DNA from: Casp-alpha2 sp036337015
GTDB lineage: Bacteria > Pseudomonadota > Alphaproteobacteria > Rhodospirillales > Casp-alpha2
Direction: 5' to 3'
DNA length: 64,000 nucleotides
Assembly (NCBI GenBank): GCA_036337015.1
Contig: JAYZEZ010000003.1
Location: forward strand, 16,315 to 80,314
The translations under genes and the position numbers were made by a program. Each line of letters opens with the position of its first letter. The stretch's first letter is position 1. Positions 18,126 through 28,177 of this stretch are shown here, piece by piece. Under the pieces are notes generated by a model. The model was not told the DNA's origin. It was given only the letters and a program-made list of their open reading frames with translations, and did no database searches.

Positions 18126-19226
18126 CTATCCATCCTCTAAATGAAGTAGGGTTGCTAACCCAAGCAAGGTGGCAACGCCTGATGGTGTCCAAGCGGCCAA
18201 CGTAACTGGAATGCTGCCCGATAGTCCAAGAGCAAATACAATATCAGAAAAGAAATAAAGAGTGAAACCTGCAAAAACACCTGCGCCTATGACATATGTA
18301 CCGTCACCTTGTCTATTGTATCTTAAAGTAAATGCCGCCGCAATCAACACCATTGCACACATCATCAAAGGTGAGGCTAATAGTGTGTGCCAGTATAGAC
18401 GATGTCTAACTGCAGTAAATCCAGCTTCCTCAAGTGTTGTTATAAATTCTGGCAAATTCCAAAAAGACATGGTTTCTGGAGGTGCAAAACTATCTTGAAT
18501 CCTATTCATCGTTAAGTCAGTTGCAAGCCAATAGTCTTTTTCGAATCTAGGTATATTTTCGGGTGTGTGCACCCAAGTATTTGTTAGGTGCCAGAAGCCA
18601 TCATCTAATCTAGCTTTTTCAGCATCTAAGCGTCCTATAAAGCGATCTTTCCCCTGGTAGTTAAATACAATAACATCCCGCAATTCCACATCATTGTCTT
18701 TTTGAAGTACAAAGCGAGAATGGACCACTGATTGTCCATTTGAGTTTGATTGACGTAGCCAAAGCCCGTGCTCTGAAAGAGCAAGAAAACTTTTAAGGCC
18801 TTTAAGATTTATTGCCTCAATCCTTTCAAAACGAGTGATAGTTGTAGATGACAGTGGGCTAATAACTCCTATTTGAAAAATTCCTAGAAAAAAAGCAATA
18901 CCTAATACAGGCAAAAGAAATTGCCATACTGATACACCTGCAGCACGCGTTATCACTAATTCATGAGATCTGGTAAGACGCCAAAAAGCTGCCATGCCAC
19001 CAAATAAAACACCAAATGGAAAGATCTGTTGTGCCATATGCGGAAGCTTCAACAGTGCCATTTCAAATATCATGGATATTGTAATTTCTGGCTTGGTAGC
19101 AGCTCTCCTTAATAACTCAACCGTATCAAATAAAAAAATTAGCATCAAAAATAGGAAAAATAGAGCAACAAAGGTCCCTAGAAAGTTGCGTCCAATATAA
19201 AAAGATAATGTTGGTGATAATCGCAA
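18126..19226 (-). CDS. lptG: LPS export ABC transporter permease LptG
   Basis: A membrane subunit of the LptB2FG transporter that extracts lipopolysaccharide from the inner membrane. YjgP/YjgQ fold: three N-terminal spans, a periplasmic beta-jellyroll (about 130-260) and three C-terminal spans. SHELVITRAAGVSVWQFL is the conserved coupling-helix region. It is 366 residues long, 20 bases after lptF and just before lptD. I call it LptG because it is the second of the pair; the sequence assignment between F and G agrees with this order. Confidence 0.92.
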   Translation of the reverse strand: MRLSPTLSFYIGRNFLGTFVALFFLFLMLIFLFDTVELLRRAATKPEITISMIFEMALLKLPHMAQQIFPFGVLFGGMAAFWRLTRSHELVITRAAGVSVWQFLLPVLGIAFFLGIFQIGVISPLSSTTITRFERIEAINLKGLKSFLALSEHGLWLRQSNSNGQSVVHSRFVLQKDNDVELRDVIVFNYQGKDRFIGRLDAEKARLDDGFWHLTNTWVHTPENIPRFEKDYWLATDLTMNRIQDSFAPPETMSFWNLPEFITTLEEAGFTAVRHRLYWHTLLASPLMMCAMVLIAAAFTLRYNRQGDGTYVIGAGVFAGFTLYFFSDIVFALGLSGSIPVTLAAWTPSGVATLLGLATLLHLEDG

Positions 19227-19246
19227 TGTTATTCCTATCGAAACTA

Positions 19247-20368
19247 TTATGCCGAAGAAGTATCAAGCCAATTTCTACGACTTGAATGCCAAAGTAGCAT
19301 GAAAAGGAAGCCTAAAAGTATCGGTGCTATATTTAGTATATAGAGCAATGGTATTAAATCTAATTGTTTAGCAACTAAATTCTCAAGGCCGACGGCAATT
19401 CCCTGTAAGGTCACCATGATAGAAATGGCAAGAGATACTTGGCGTGTTTGTGTGCGGCGACTAAAGCTACTAGCAATTAAACAACATAGACCAATTAGGG
19501 CAAAGCCTAATGAAGTTAAGGGAGATACAATACGTTTATGGCCTTCAACGATGAATTTTCCATATTCTTTATTATTCATTTCCGGACTGAGAGCTCGAAT
19601 ATTAAATAATTCATCAATTGACCGTTCTCTTGGCTCACGGTAACGGGTCATCGTTGAAGCTCCAGTAGAGGTTAAGTCAAATGCGTAGTAATCAAAGTAA
19701 AGAATTGACATTTTATTAGTTTTTCTATCAACCGATTGGCGATTTCCATCAAACATGATTACACGTGCCCCCTCATCGGTATCCACCATAGCGCCTTTTG
19801 TAGCCATAAGGGTAAAGGGGCTATCCTTTTTACGATGATCGTGTACAAGGATACCTAACAACTGGCCGTCTTTAGTTCTTTGACGAACATAAACCGTGAT
19901 GCCTTTAGCTACTTGGTTGAAAGCGCCTTCTCGAAGTAATATATGAGCATAATTATATCGTATATCCCACTGCATTGTACGAAATTTTGTGTAGGATTGA
20001 GGTACTAAATAAAGGTTAAGTAAATAACTAAACCCTACGACAATTAATGCTAGTATTAGCGCTGGTTTTGCTAGTGCAAATTGACTTAAGCCGGCTGCAC
20101 GCATTACTACGAGTTCACGGTCTGTTATTAATTTTGAGTAGATAAAAATAATTACTAGAAAAAGGGCAATCGGCAGTACTATTACAAGAAAATTGGGTAA
20201 AAGAAGAGCTGTAAGATAAGCAAACATTCCGGCTGAAAGTCCACGATTAACAATCATTTCAATAAAGCGGAGCGATTGTGACAACCAGATAATACAGGTT
20301 AAACTAATCGTTACGATTACCATGCCTATGAATAACTGGCGCAGTATGTATTTTGTAAAACAGTTCAT
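19247..20368 (-). CDS. lptF: LPS export ABC transporter permease LptF
   Basis: The other permease of LptB2FG. It is 373 residues long with the N-terminal signature YILRQLFIGMVIVTISLTCI and the coupling segment DRELVVMRAAGLSQFALAKP. A periplasmic jellyroll and a C-terminal set of spans follow. It is the first gene of the minus-strand block lptF-lptG-lptD-surA-pdxA-rsmA, so the promoter should lie in the 101-base spacer upstream. No clear promoter is visible there. Confidence 0.92.
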   Translation of the reverse strand: MNCFTKYILRQLFIGMVIVTISLTCIIWLSQSLRFIEMIVNRGLSAGMFAYLTALLLPNFLVIVLPIALFLVIIFIYSKLITDRELVVMRAAGLSQFALAKPALILALIVVGFSYLLNLYLVPQSYTKFRTMQWDIRYNYAHILLREGAFNQVAKGITVYVRQRTKDGQLLGILVHDHRKKDSPFTLMATKGAMVDTDEGARVIMFDGNRQSVDRKTNKMSILYFDYYAFDLTSTGASTMTRYREPRERSIDELFNIRALSPEMNNKEYGKFIVEGHKRIVSPLTSLGFALIGLCCLIASSFSRRTQTRQVSLAISIMVTLQGIAVGLENLVAKQLDLIPLLYILNIAPILLGFLFMLLWHSSRRNWLDTSSA

Positions 20369-20469
20369 TATGTGAATAGTTTTTAATTCATTTCAAAGTG
20401 TGAAAAAAGTTAAAATTATCAAGGCGTAACGTTCTATTGTTAAATATTTATAATCTAGCAATCAGTAAA

Positions 20470-22260
20470 CTAATTTTTATTTTCGATGATAGTTTCCCAG
20501 CCATTAGTAATTGTAAAGGAAAGAGCAGGGGCTTGGATGAGAATGTGATCGGCAAAGAATCGACTAGATATAATTTTTTGCCTTAAGAATTGCTTTGATT
20601 CTCCTGCTTTCATCCTTTCGAAGGCAGCGATAGCTGATTGAGCCATTAACCATCCTCCTATTACTGTTCCTATCAGTTGTAAATAATTTGTAGCACTAGC
20701 AGCTACAATTTGCGGATTTTTTTTATTGTTTTCTATAACCCATACAGTAGCATCTTCCAGTGATTTGATAGCATTTTTTAAAGATCTTGAAATTACTTTA
20801 AGGTCATGTGCTTCAGGTTTATCCAATGAATTCCAATTAAGAGAACGCATTGTTTTAATTAATTCATTAGCAACGATTCCATTATCACGAGCAATTTTAC
20901 GACCTACTAAGTCTAGGGCTTGGATGCCATTTGTGCCTTCCCATATAGAAGCAATGCGCAAATCTCTAAAAAATTGAGGGATACCGCTTTCTTCGATGTA
21001 ACCGGCTCCACCAACCACTTGAATTGCTGTATTGGTAATTTGAATACCTGTATCAGAGGCCCAAGCTTTAACTATAGGAATTAGAAAATCTACCATGTCT
21101 TGTTTGGCCAAACGTTCATCTGGATTAGGGTGATTTTTTGCAAGATCTAGCAATGCACAAGCAAAATATGTGATTGATCTAATCGCTTCTGTCGAAGATC
21201 GCATAAATAACAACATACGTTTAACATCAGGATGATTATCAATCGTAGTTGCATTTGATTCTCCATTAGTTCCTGTAATTTTCCCTTGTATGCGTTCTGA
21301 TGCATATGCTTTTGCATGTTGATAAGCTTGTTCAGCAACGCCGACTCCTTGTATGCCTATCGCTAGGCGGGCATTATTCATCATCGTAAACATATATTCT
21401 AAGCCACGATTTTCCTCTCCAATCAGAAACCCTAGAGCTCCAACTTCTTTCTCACCAAATGACATTACACAGGTAGGGGATGCATGCAGGCCCATTTTAT
21501 GTTCTAGCGCAATACAACTGAGATCATTGTGCTCGCCAATTTTTCCGTCACTAAGAACTAAGTATTTTGGTACTAAGTACAACGATAGTCCGCCAGTTCC
21601 TTCAATGTTGTCTGGTGAACGTGCCAAAACCATATGGATAATATTTTCTGTAAAGTCATGCTCCCCAAAAGTAATGAAAATCTTCTGTCCTGTTATAAAA
21701 TATTGGCCATCTTTTTTTATTGCCTTTGTGCTAATGTTAGATAGGTCAGATCCGGCTTGTGGCTCAGTGAGATTCATTGTGCCAGTCCATTCTCCAGAAA
21801 CCAGTCTTTCCAAAAAGTTGGATTTTAAAAATTCTGAACCGTTTGTGCTTATTAGTTCAACTGCTGCTTGAGTTAAAGTTGGGCAAATAGCAAACGCTGA
21901 ATTTGTACTTTGCCAAATTTCAAGGCATGCTCCAGCCACAAGATTAGGCAAGCCCATTCCACCATATTTGGTGCTAAAGGACACACTGTTCCAACCACCT
22001 TTGATGAAGCGAGTGTAAGCATCTGTAAAACCGTTTGGTAATTTAACAGCACCATTCTCGAGCTGACATCCCTCCCGATCTCCTGATTGTCTTAAAGGGT
22101 ATAAGACATCACTACCAAATTTCCCTGCTTCAGTTAGAATTGTATCTATAAGATTACCATTAACGTCGCTGAAACAAGGAAGCGATAATACTTTCTCTAG
22201 TTCTGCAACTTCCTTTAGTGTGAACTGCATGTCTTCTAAAGGTACTTGGTAGGTGGCCAT
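20470..22260 (-). CDS. Acyl-CoA dehydrogenase, DmdC-like long form
   Basis: A 596-residue FAD flavoprotein of the long acyl-CoA dehydrogenase type. The N-terminus is YQVPLEDMQFTLKEV. It has the substrate and FAD motif MNLTEPQAGSDLSN (near 165), and a C-terminal domain with SIWEGTNGIQALDL, which carries the catalytic-base glutamate. A C-terminal extension after about residue 450 matches the AcdH-Z type. This architecture is shared by 3-methylmercaptopropionyl-CoA dehydrogenase (DmdC) and by fatty acyl-CoA dehydrogenases; sequence reading cannot separate them. It stands alone between lptF and yaaA, with no dmdB or dmdD nearby. Confidence 0.85.
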   Translation of the reverse strand: MATYQVPLEDMQFTLKEVAELEKVLSLPCFSDVNGNLIDTILTEAGKFGSDVLYPLRQSGDREGCQLENGAVKLPNGFTDAYTRFIKGGWNSVSFSTKYGGMGLPNLVAGACLEIWQSTNSAFAICPTLTQAAVELISTNGSEFLKSNFLERLVSGEWTGTMNLTEPQAGSDLSNISTKAIKKDGQYFITGQKIFITFGEHDFTENIIHMVLARSPDNIEGTGGLSLYLVPKYLVLSDGKIGEHNDLSCIALEHKMGLHASPTCVMSFGEKEVGALGFLIGEENRGLEYMFTMMNNARLAIGIQGVGVAEQAYQHAKAYASERIQGKITGTNGESNATTIDNHPDVKRMLLFMRSSTEAIRSITYFACALLDLAKNHPNPDERLAKQDMVDFLIPIVKAWASDTGIQITNTAIQVVGGAGYIEESGIPQFFRDLRIASIWEGTNGIQALDLVGRKIARDNGIVANELIKTMRSLNWNSLDKPEAHDLKVISRSLKNAIKSLEDATVWVIENNKKNPQIVAASATNYLQLIGTVIGGWLMAQSAIAAFERMKAGESKQFLRQKIISSRFFADHILIQAPALSFTITNGWETIIENKN

Positions 22261-22297
22261 AGTTATGGAAACCTTGCATTAAATTTGAAAAATAGAT

Positions 22298-23083
22298 TTA
22301 TTTTTTTTCTGGAGTTTGATCACGTGTAAACACCCATGAATCTTCTTCAGATAAATCTGAACTGTAAATATAACCTGCATCGTTAAATTCTTTTATTTGA
22401 TCTGGTTCGTGAAGACGATTTTTAATGATAAATCGTGCCATGGAGCCACGCGCTTGTTTTGCAAAGAAAGAAATTATTTTTGAAACACCGTTTTTAACCT
22501 CTTTAAACACAGGGGTAACTATTTTCCCATTCAGAACATTTTGATCAACTGCCTTGAAATATTCCATTGATGCTAAATTGATTACAGTCTTATCTTTATG
22601 GTCTTTTGTTACATTATTAATTTCATGTGCAATAGATTTGTTCCAAAATTCATATAGATTATTATAACCTGGCGGTTGAAATCTTGCACCCATCTCTAGG
22701 CGATAGGGTTGGATTAGGTCCAAAGGTCTCAGGATACCATACAGACCAGATAAAATTCGTAAATGATCTTGGGCAAAATTTAAGTCCTCAGCTTTTAAAG
22801 AAGTAGCTTCTAATCCTTGATAAGTGTCTCCATTAAATACTAGTGCTGCTTGTTTCGCATTTTCATTAGTAAAAGGTATTGAAAAATTTTGAAACCGCTG
22901 AAAATTCAGTTCACTAAGTTTATCGCTAAGTTTCATAGCACGTTTCAAATCTGAGCGACTAAGACCTTTTGCCTTTTCAACTAAAACCTTTGACTGTTCT
23001 AAAAATTCTGGCTGGGAAAAATTAGAATGATGAGTTGGTGATTCAAAATCTAATTTTTTTGCAGGGGATATTATTGCTAACAT
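22298..23083 (-). CDS. yaaA: Peroxide stress protein YaaA (UPF0246)
   Basis: A 261-residue member of the YaaA/DUF328 family. In E. coli the family protects against hydrogen peroxide by lowering free iron. The N-terminal ISPAKKLDF and the internal VFNGDTYQGLEA and LSGLYGILRPLDLIQPYRLEMG are family signatures. A basic stretch FAKQARGSMARFI lies near the end. It is probably monocistronic, 37 bases upstream of the acyl-CoA dehydrogenase on the same strand. Confidence 0.92.
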   Translation of the reverse strand: MLAIISPAKKLDFESPTHHSNFSQPEFLEQSKVLVEKAKGLSRSDLKRAMKLSDKLSELNFQRFQNFSIPFTNENAKQAALVFNGDTYQGLEATSLKAEDLNFAQDHLRILSGLYGILRPLDLIQPYRLEMGARFQPPGYNNLYEFWNKSIAHEINNVTKDHKDKTVINLASMEYFKAVDQNVLNGKIVTPVFKEVKNGVSKIISFFAKQARGSMARFIIKNRLHEPDQIKEFNDAGYIYSSDLSEEDSWVFTRDQTPEKK

Positions 23084-23161
23084 CTAAATTACCTATCATC
23101 GTATTGTTGTTACCATCAATTTTAATAAGTTTATATAAAATTTTTAAGGAATACAAAGAAC

Positions 23162-23533
23162 GTGATTATAATTTATGGACTAAAAAATTGTGATAAATGC
23201 CGAAGTGCTCTTAAGTGGTTTGAAAAGCAATCAATAAATTATCAATTTTATGATCTACGCAAAGATGGATTGGTCAAAGAAATTATTCAATATTGGGTTG
23301 ATGTGATCGGTTGGGACGCTTTAATAAACAAGAGAAGTACTACTTGGCGCATGCTTTCTAATGAAGTGAAGGTTGAGATTGATAGTGCCAATGCCAACGC
23401 TATTAGCTACATAGTAGATAAACCTACTCTGATTAAACGTCCAATAATTTTAGTAAATGAGAAGGTAATGGTTGGATTTAAGGAACAGCAGCGTCAGGAG
23501 TTAATCAATATAAATGCTAATACAATCAATTAA
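23162..23533 (+). CDS. ArsC/Spx/YffB-family thioredoxin-fold protein
   Basis: A 123-residue protein with a GTG start (MIIIYGLKNCDKCRSALKW). It has a CxxC pair at the thioredoxin-fold active site and the family segments WRMLSNE and LIKRPIILV with a later GFKEQQ. These match the ArsC-related YffB/Spx group. True arsenate reductases have CX5R arginines; here the pair is CDKCR and no ars genes are close, so a redox or unknown role is more likely. It is divergent from yaaA. Confidence 0.8.
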   Translation: MIIIYGLKNCDKCRSALKWFEKQSINYQFYDLRKDGLVKEIIQYWVDVIGWDALINKRSTTWRMLSNEVKVEIDSANANAISYIVDKPTLIKRPIILVNEKVMVGFKEQQRQELININANTIN

Positions 23534-23628
23534 TTTTTCATAATGATAATAGTGTTGTTAATGTTCTTTCTAGGGCTTTTGTTTGGAAGGTTTTTAATTG
23601 AAAGAATGAATTTTGATCAAATTTTTTT

Positions 23629-25035
23629 TTAAAGTATTTTATTTGGGTTCATAGTTCCCTTGGGGTCTATATTTTCTTTCAATTTCTGCATAACTCTAAT
23701 TTCTGTTTTTGAACAATAGTGATGCATCTCATTTCTTTTTAGTTTTCCTATACCATGTTCTGCACTAAAACTTCCACCTAACTTAGCTGCTATCTCATAT
23801 ACTAAATGATTTAGGCTTGGACGTTCATTTAGAAATGCATCAACTTCTTTTGTTGGCGGCTGGCTAAGGTTAAAATGGATATTGCCGTCTCCTAAATGTC
23901 CGAAGGCTATCACCTTAATTTCTGGGACTTTTTCTCTTACTAATTGTATGGCAAGGTGAAGGAATTCCGGAACTTTTGATACTGGCACCGAAATATCGTG
24001 CTTGATGCTAGCCCCTAATTTAGACTGGTAAATAGGAATTGCTTCACGAATTTTCCAAAAATTAATCGCTTGAGACTTATTGTTAGCGATCACTGCATCA
24101 TTTATAAGTTTATCTTTGAACGCATTTGATAATATGCTTTCAAGTTCTTGTTCAATTCTAGTTGGACTTGTCAATTCCACTAGTGCATACCAATTATGTA
24201 AATTATTAAATGGATAAATTAATTCGCTTGTTTGACTTAAAACAAGCTCCATACTTTCACGGTTGAGAATCTCATAGCTACTTAAATCATCGTTAGCCTC
24301 TGTCTCTATAATTTTCATTAGTTTAAGTGCTTCTTTAGGGCTATCCATAGCTATAAGTGCAGTTTTGCAATCTTTCTGGCATGGAAATAATTTTAAAACG
24401 GCAGCAGTAATAACGCCTAGTGTACCTTCTGCACCGATAAATAAGTGTTTAAGGTCATAGCCTGTATTATCTTTGCGCAAAGCACGAAGTCCATTCCAAA
24501 TTCGTCCATCAGGTAATACGACCTCGAGCCCAAGAACTAAATCTCGGGCGTTTCCATATCGTAATACGCGTATCCCTCCAGCGTTTGTTGATAGGTTCCC
24601 ACCAATTTGACAACTGCCTTCTGCTCCAAGGCTCAACGGGAAAAAACGTTCAACATTTTCTGCTGCAATTTGAATTTCGTTAAGAACACAACCTGCATCG
24701 ACAGTAATTGTGTTATTATGTATGTCAATATCACGGATCCTATTAAGCCGATTTAAACTTATAAGAACACCACCTTCCGGAACAGCGGCCCCAACAAGTC
24801 CAGTATTGCCGCCTTGAGGAGTTACTGGTATGCCCGAAGCATTGCAAACCTTTATAACGGAGCTTACTTCTTCAGTATTTACAGGGCTAATAACTATATC
24901 ACAATAACCACGCCACATTCCTCTCCATTCTGTGATGTGATTTTCAATCTTATCTTCGTCATTTGTCCAACCTTTCCGTCCTACGATTTCCTTTAGAGTA
25001 GTTAAAATATGTTCAGGAGTTTTCATTTTAATCAT
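23629..25035 (-). CDS. FAD-binding D-2-hydroxyacid dehydrogenase (D2HGDH/GlcD-like)
   Basis: A 468-residue VAO/PCMH flavoprotein that oxidises a D-2-hydroxyacid, passing electrons to a quinone or ETF. The FAD domain has VTPQGGNTGLVGAAVPEGG and LGAEGSCQIGGNLSTNAGG. The C-terminal domain has FGHLGDGNIHFN and SAEHGIGKLKR, with metal and substrate histidines. The overall pattern is closest to D-2-hydroxyglutarate or D-lactate dehydrogenases. The start may be Met1 or Met4. It stands alone on its strand. Confidence 0.87.
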   Translation of the reverse strand: MIKMKTPEHILTTLKEIVGRKGWTNDEDKIENHITEWRGMWRGYCDIVISPVNTEEVSSVIKVCNASGIPVTPQGGNTGLVGAAVPEGGVLISLNRLNRIRDIDIHNNTITVDAGCVLNEIQIAAENVERFFPLSLGAEGSCQIGGNLSTNAGGIRVLRYGNARDLVLGLEVVLPDGRIWNGLRALRKDNTGYDLKHLFIGAEGTLGVITAAVLKLFPCQKDCKTALIAMDSPKEALKLMKIIETEANDDLSSYEILNRESMELVLSQTSELIYPFNNLHNWYALVELTSPTRIEQELESILSNAFKDKLINDAVIANNKSQAINFWKIREAIPIYQSKLGASIKHDISVPVSKVPEFLHLAIQLVREKVPEIKVIAFGHLGDGNIHFNLSQPPTKEVDAFLNERPSLNHLVYEIAAKLGGSFSAEHGIGKLKRNEMHHYCSKTEIRVMQKLKENIDPKGTMNPNKIL

Positions 25036-25189
25036 AAATATAAATTATATAATTAAGTCAAATCTAGAAGGATTTAAAGAAGTGCGCATTCTATGGATAA
25101 GTTCTAAACTATTATTAAACAATAATAATGTTTTTAAGATAAAAACATATATGAAATGTTAGTTGTAATTTTTTTTAAAGAATAGAATC

Positions 25190-26407
25190 ATGTTTAACTC
25201 ATCTTTTTCCAAAACTAGGCTTTTATATATAAACGTTGGTCATTTTGTAGATCATCTTTTTATGTTAATTTTTGCAAAGGCTGCATTCAGTGCAGGGCTA
25301 TCTTTCGGTATGGCTAGGGACGGTGCTTACGCTGAAATGATACCTTACGGCATTCCCGCACTAGTTTTATTTGGTGCTTGCGCCCCTATAGCTGCACACC
25401 TAGCTGATATTTGGAGCCGTAATGGGATGATTGCTGTTTTTTTTATTGGTATAGGAGTTGCGTCAATTATTGCTAGCTTTGCTGCCTCTCCTTTGCAATT
25501 AGGAATAAGTCTTTCTATTCTTGGAATTTTTGCAGCTATTTATCATCCTGTTGGTATAGCCATGGTCGTTGAAGGGGGAGGTAACGTTGGTTGGAGACTT
25601 GGAGCTAACGGTGTATTTGGTAATATGGGAGTAGCTGCAGCACCGTTAATAACTGGCTTTATTTTAGCACAATATGATTGGCGGCTAGCTTTTTCATTGC
25701 CTGGAATAATTTCTATTTTTATAGGTTTAAGTTTTATTAAATTTGTTTCCTCTGGGCGAATTCGGCCATCGGAATCTTCTCCAAGGGAAAAGTCAAAGGT
25801 TGGTTTTCTTCCAGGTTGGGAGCGTGCACTTTTGGCTTTAGCTCTCGTAACTGCTGCGGGCGGTTTTGTGTTTGGTTCTATGATTTTTCTATTACCAAGA
25901 ATGTTTGAGGTTTCCATGCCAGCTGTCAGTTTAAATGTTGCTGTAACTGGTGTATTGGCTGCTATAGTGTATGCCATTGCGGCGTGGTCACAACTTGTCG
26001 TTGGCCGTATTATAGATAAGAATCGTATTAAACCAGTTTTATTAATTATTGCGGCTGGTCAACCTATTTTAATTGCTATTATGTCAATGCAAAATGACCT
26101 TTCTTTGTTTTTCTCGTCATTATTGGCTATGGCATTTGTATTTGGGCAAATCCCTATCACAGATGCCATACTAACTCGTTATGTACCTGATCATTGGCGA
26201 GCGAAGGTCTTGTCAATAAAGTTCATGCTTAATTTAGTAATTGGTGCTTTAGCGCTGATAGTTGCTAAGGCTATTCTAATTGATGGAGGTGGATTTGCTA
26301 CTTTAATGATGGTTATAGCATTTGCTTCTATTTTAATCTTTCTTGCAGCCCTTTTACTACCAGCAAATGATTCATTAGATGACTCGTCTGAAGTTTTGCC
26401 AGTGTAA
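25190..26407 (+). CDS. MFS transporter
   Basis: A 405-residue major facilitator protein with about 12 hydrophobic spans and the N-half NVGHFVDHLFMLIF. AAIYHPVGIAMV resembles the fosmidomycin-resistance (Fsr) branch. The central loop (about 185-205) is basic and polar. The substrate is unknown. The 154-base upstream spacer is very AT-rich. The 3' end faces the convergent threonylcarbamoyl-AMP synthase gene at 5 bases. Confidence 0.82.
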   Translation: MFNSSFSKTRLLYINVGHFVDHLFMLIFAKAAFSAGLSFGMARDGAYAEMIPYGIPALVLFGACAPIAAHLADIWSRNGMIAVFFIGIGVASIIASFAASPLQLGISLSILGIFAAIYHPVGIAMVVEGGGNVGWRLGANGVFGNMGVAAAPLITGFILAQYDWRLAFSLPGIISIFIGLSFIKFVSSGRIRPSESSPREKSKVGFLPGWERALLALALVTAAGGFVFGSMIFLLPRMFEVSMPAVSLNVAVTGVLAAIVYAIAAWSQLVVGRIIDKNRIKPVLLIIAAGQPILIAIMSMQNDLSLFFSSLLAMAFVFGQIPITDAILTRYVPDHWRAKVLSIKFMLNLVIGALALIVAKAILIDGGGFATLMMVIAFASILIFLAALLLPANDSLDDSSEVLPV

Positions 26408-26412
26408 TAGAG

Positions 26413-27384
26413 TTAATCAATAGGCTTAGACGCACGCATTAAGCGATCATTAATAGCAAGTCCTAGTCCATAATTTGGAATTGGCATAACTGCAATGCCC
26501 GTAAAGGGCGATCTATCTAAATCATTGATCATAGAGAATAAATTAGCAGCAGCTTCTTTTAGGTTCCCAGTGGGGCTGAGATTAATACTTTCCATTAATG
26601 AACAAGGGCCAAAGGCAAGGAAGGCTTCATTTAAATTAGGCTTTTGTGCGTTAAGGCGAAGTGGTAGGTTCGGAGCATAATGGCGATCTAGCATGCCTGG
26701 AGATTTTGGATTGCCTTTCTTAATTCCTTCGGAAATAGTTAAAGGCCCTATTACTGCCTCAATTTCCTCTACTGAAATACCACCAGGCCTTAATAAGGTG
26801 GGTTTATTCTCTGATAGGTCAATAACTGTAGATTCGATCCCAATTTGACAGGGACCACCATCCAAGATCACTTCTGTACCATTTGTTTTAGTATCAAATA
26901 GTGAAGAAGCAACATGTTTTGCCATAGTAGGGCTAATCCGTCCGGATTGGTTTGCACTTGGTGCAGCTAGTGGTAAGTTTGATTTGTTAAGTAAAGCTTG
27001 TGCAACATTATGATTAGGAGCGCGAACAGCTAGAGTTTTCAAGCCAGCGCTTGCAAGTAATGAAATACGTTCATTTCGTCTGGGGAGAATTAAGGTTAGT
27101 GCGCCCGGCCAAAATATTTTTGCTAATTGGTTTGCCAAATCGTTGAAAATAACAATTTCTCGGGCAAGTTCTAAATTTTTTACATGAATGATTAGCGGAT
27201 TAAATTTAGGGCGATTTTTAATTTCAAAAATACCAGCAACAGCTTTGTCATTTGTGGCATCTGCACCTAAACCGTACACAGTTTCAGTGGGAAAAGCTAC
27301 TAAGCCTCCTTTGATTATAGCTTGGCTAGCAGCATTTATGTTTCTTGCAGTTGGAGTTAATATGGGGACTTGATGTTCTTTCAA
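26413..27384 (-). CDS. L-threonylcarbamoyladenylate synthase (Sua5/TsaC type)
   Basis: Makes threonylcarbamoyl-AMP from threonine, bicarbonate and ATP for the t6A modification of ANN-decoding tRNAs. The YrdC domain (residues 1-205) has FPTETVYGLGADATN, KNRPKFNPLIIHV and the SANQSGRISPT loop. A C-terminal Sua5 domain follows a linker with SPGMLDRHYAPNLPL. At 323 residues it is the long Sua5 form, not the short TsaC form. It lies 4 bases after cysQ in the same direction. Confidence 0.93.
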   Translation of the reverse strand: MKEHQVPILTPTARNINAASQAIIKGGLVAFPTETVYGLGADATNDKAVAGIFEIKNRPKFNPLIIHVKNLELAREIVIFNDLANQLAKIFWPGALTLILPRRNERISLLASAGLKTLAVRAPNHNVAQALLNKSNLPLAAPSANQSGRISPTMAKHVASSLFDTKTNGTEVILDGGPCQIGIESTVIDLSENKPTLLRPGGISVEEIEAVIGPLTISEGIKKGNPKSPGMLDRHYAPNLPLRLNAQKPNLNEAFLAFGPCSLMESINLSPTGNLKEAAANLFSMINDLDRSPFTGIAVMPIPNYGLGLAINDRLMRASKPID

Positions 27385-27388
27385 TTGC

Positions 27389-28177
27389 TTAACAGTTCTT
27401 TTTTATTACCCCAGCGCTTTGTGCGATGAAATGAGGATTTTCAAATCCGTCCTTCGCATAACGTAATGGGTTTCCTTCTAAATCGATAATCATCCCTCCT
27501 GCAAAATTTAAAATTGCGTGTCCTGCTGCGGTATCCCACTCCATGGTTCGGCCTAGTCTTGGATAAATATCAGCTTTACCTTCCGCAATTCTGCAGAACT
27601 TAAGAGAGCTACCAGCTATAGTTTCATTAGCAACGTTATATTCAGAGAGAAATTCTTCAATATTCTCTCCTCGATGTGAGCGGCTAATTATAGCAGTAAT
27701 TCCATCTGGAGAAATTTCACGACAAGTAATTAATTTTTCCTCGTCATCACCAAATTGTGAAAAGGATCCAACTGCTGCACCCCAATATGTTTGGTTGGTA
27801 ACGGGAGCGTGTATGACACCCAAGGCTGGACGTCCTGCATCAATTAAGGCGATGTTGATTGTGAATTCTCCATTTCGGTTAATAAATTCCTTAGTCCCAT
27901 CTAGAGGATCAACCAACCAGAAGGGGGCATTGTTGATATCAGGTGCTGTACCTGATGAAAAAGCTTCTTCACTTATAATTGGAAATTTATCAGTTATACC
28001 CATTGAAATAGAGCGTAAGATTAGATCTTCTGATCTTTTATCTGCTTCTGTGACAGGAGAGTTATCTGACTTTTTTTCTACATCAAAATTAGTTTCATAA
28101 ACTTTCAAAATTTCTTGTCCGGCCTTTTTAGCGATACCGCCAACCTGTTCTAAAAGATCTAATCCAATGTTAAGCAC
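27389..28177 (-). CDS. cysQ: 3'(2'),5'-bisphosphate nucleotidase CysQ
   Basis: A magnesium-dependent phosphatase that recycles 3'-phosphoadenosine 5'-phosphate, the by-product of PAPS-using reactions. The inositol-monophosphatase fold is shown by the metal motifs ISEEAF, DPLDGTKEFINRNGEF and EWDTAAGHAIL. At 262 residues it has normal length. It is cotranscribed with the downstream threonylcarbamoyl-AMP synthase. A 423-base non-coding stretch lies upstream. Confidence 0.92.
   Translation of the reverse strand: MLNIGLDLLEQVGGIAKKAGQEILKVYETNFDVEKKSDNSPVTEADKRSEDLILRSISMGITDKFPIISEEAFSSGTAPDINNAPFWLVDPLDGTKEFINRNGEFTINIALIDAGRPALGVIHAPVTNQTYWGAAVGSFSQFGDDEEKLITCREISPDGITAIISRSHRGENIEEFLSEYNVANETIAGSSLKFCRIAEGKADIYPRLGRTMEWDTAAGHAILNFAGGMIIDLEGNPLRYAKDGFENPHFIAQSAGVIKKNC

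Noticed and set aside
23162..23533. Calling the ArsC-like gene an arsenate reductase
   Set aside because: The active site has a CxxC pair and no ars genes are near, so the YffB/Spx-like group fits better.
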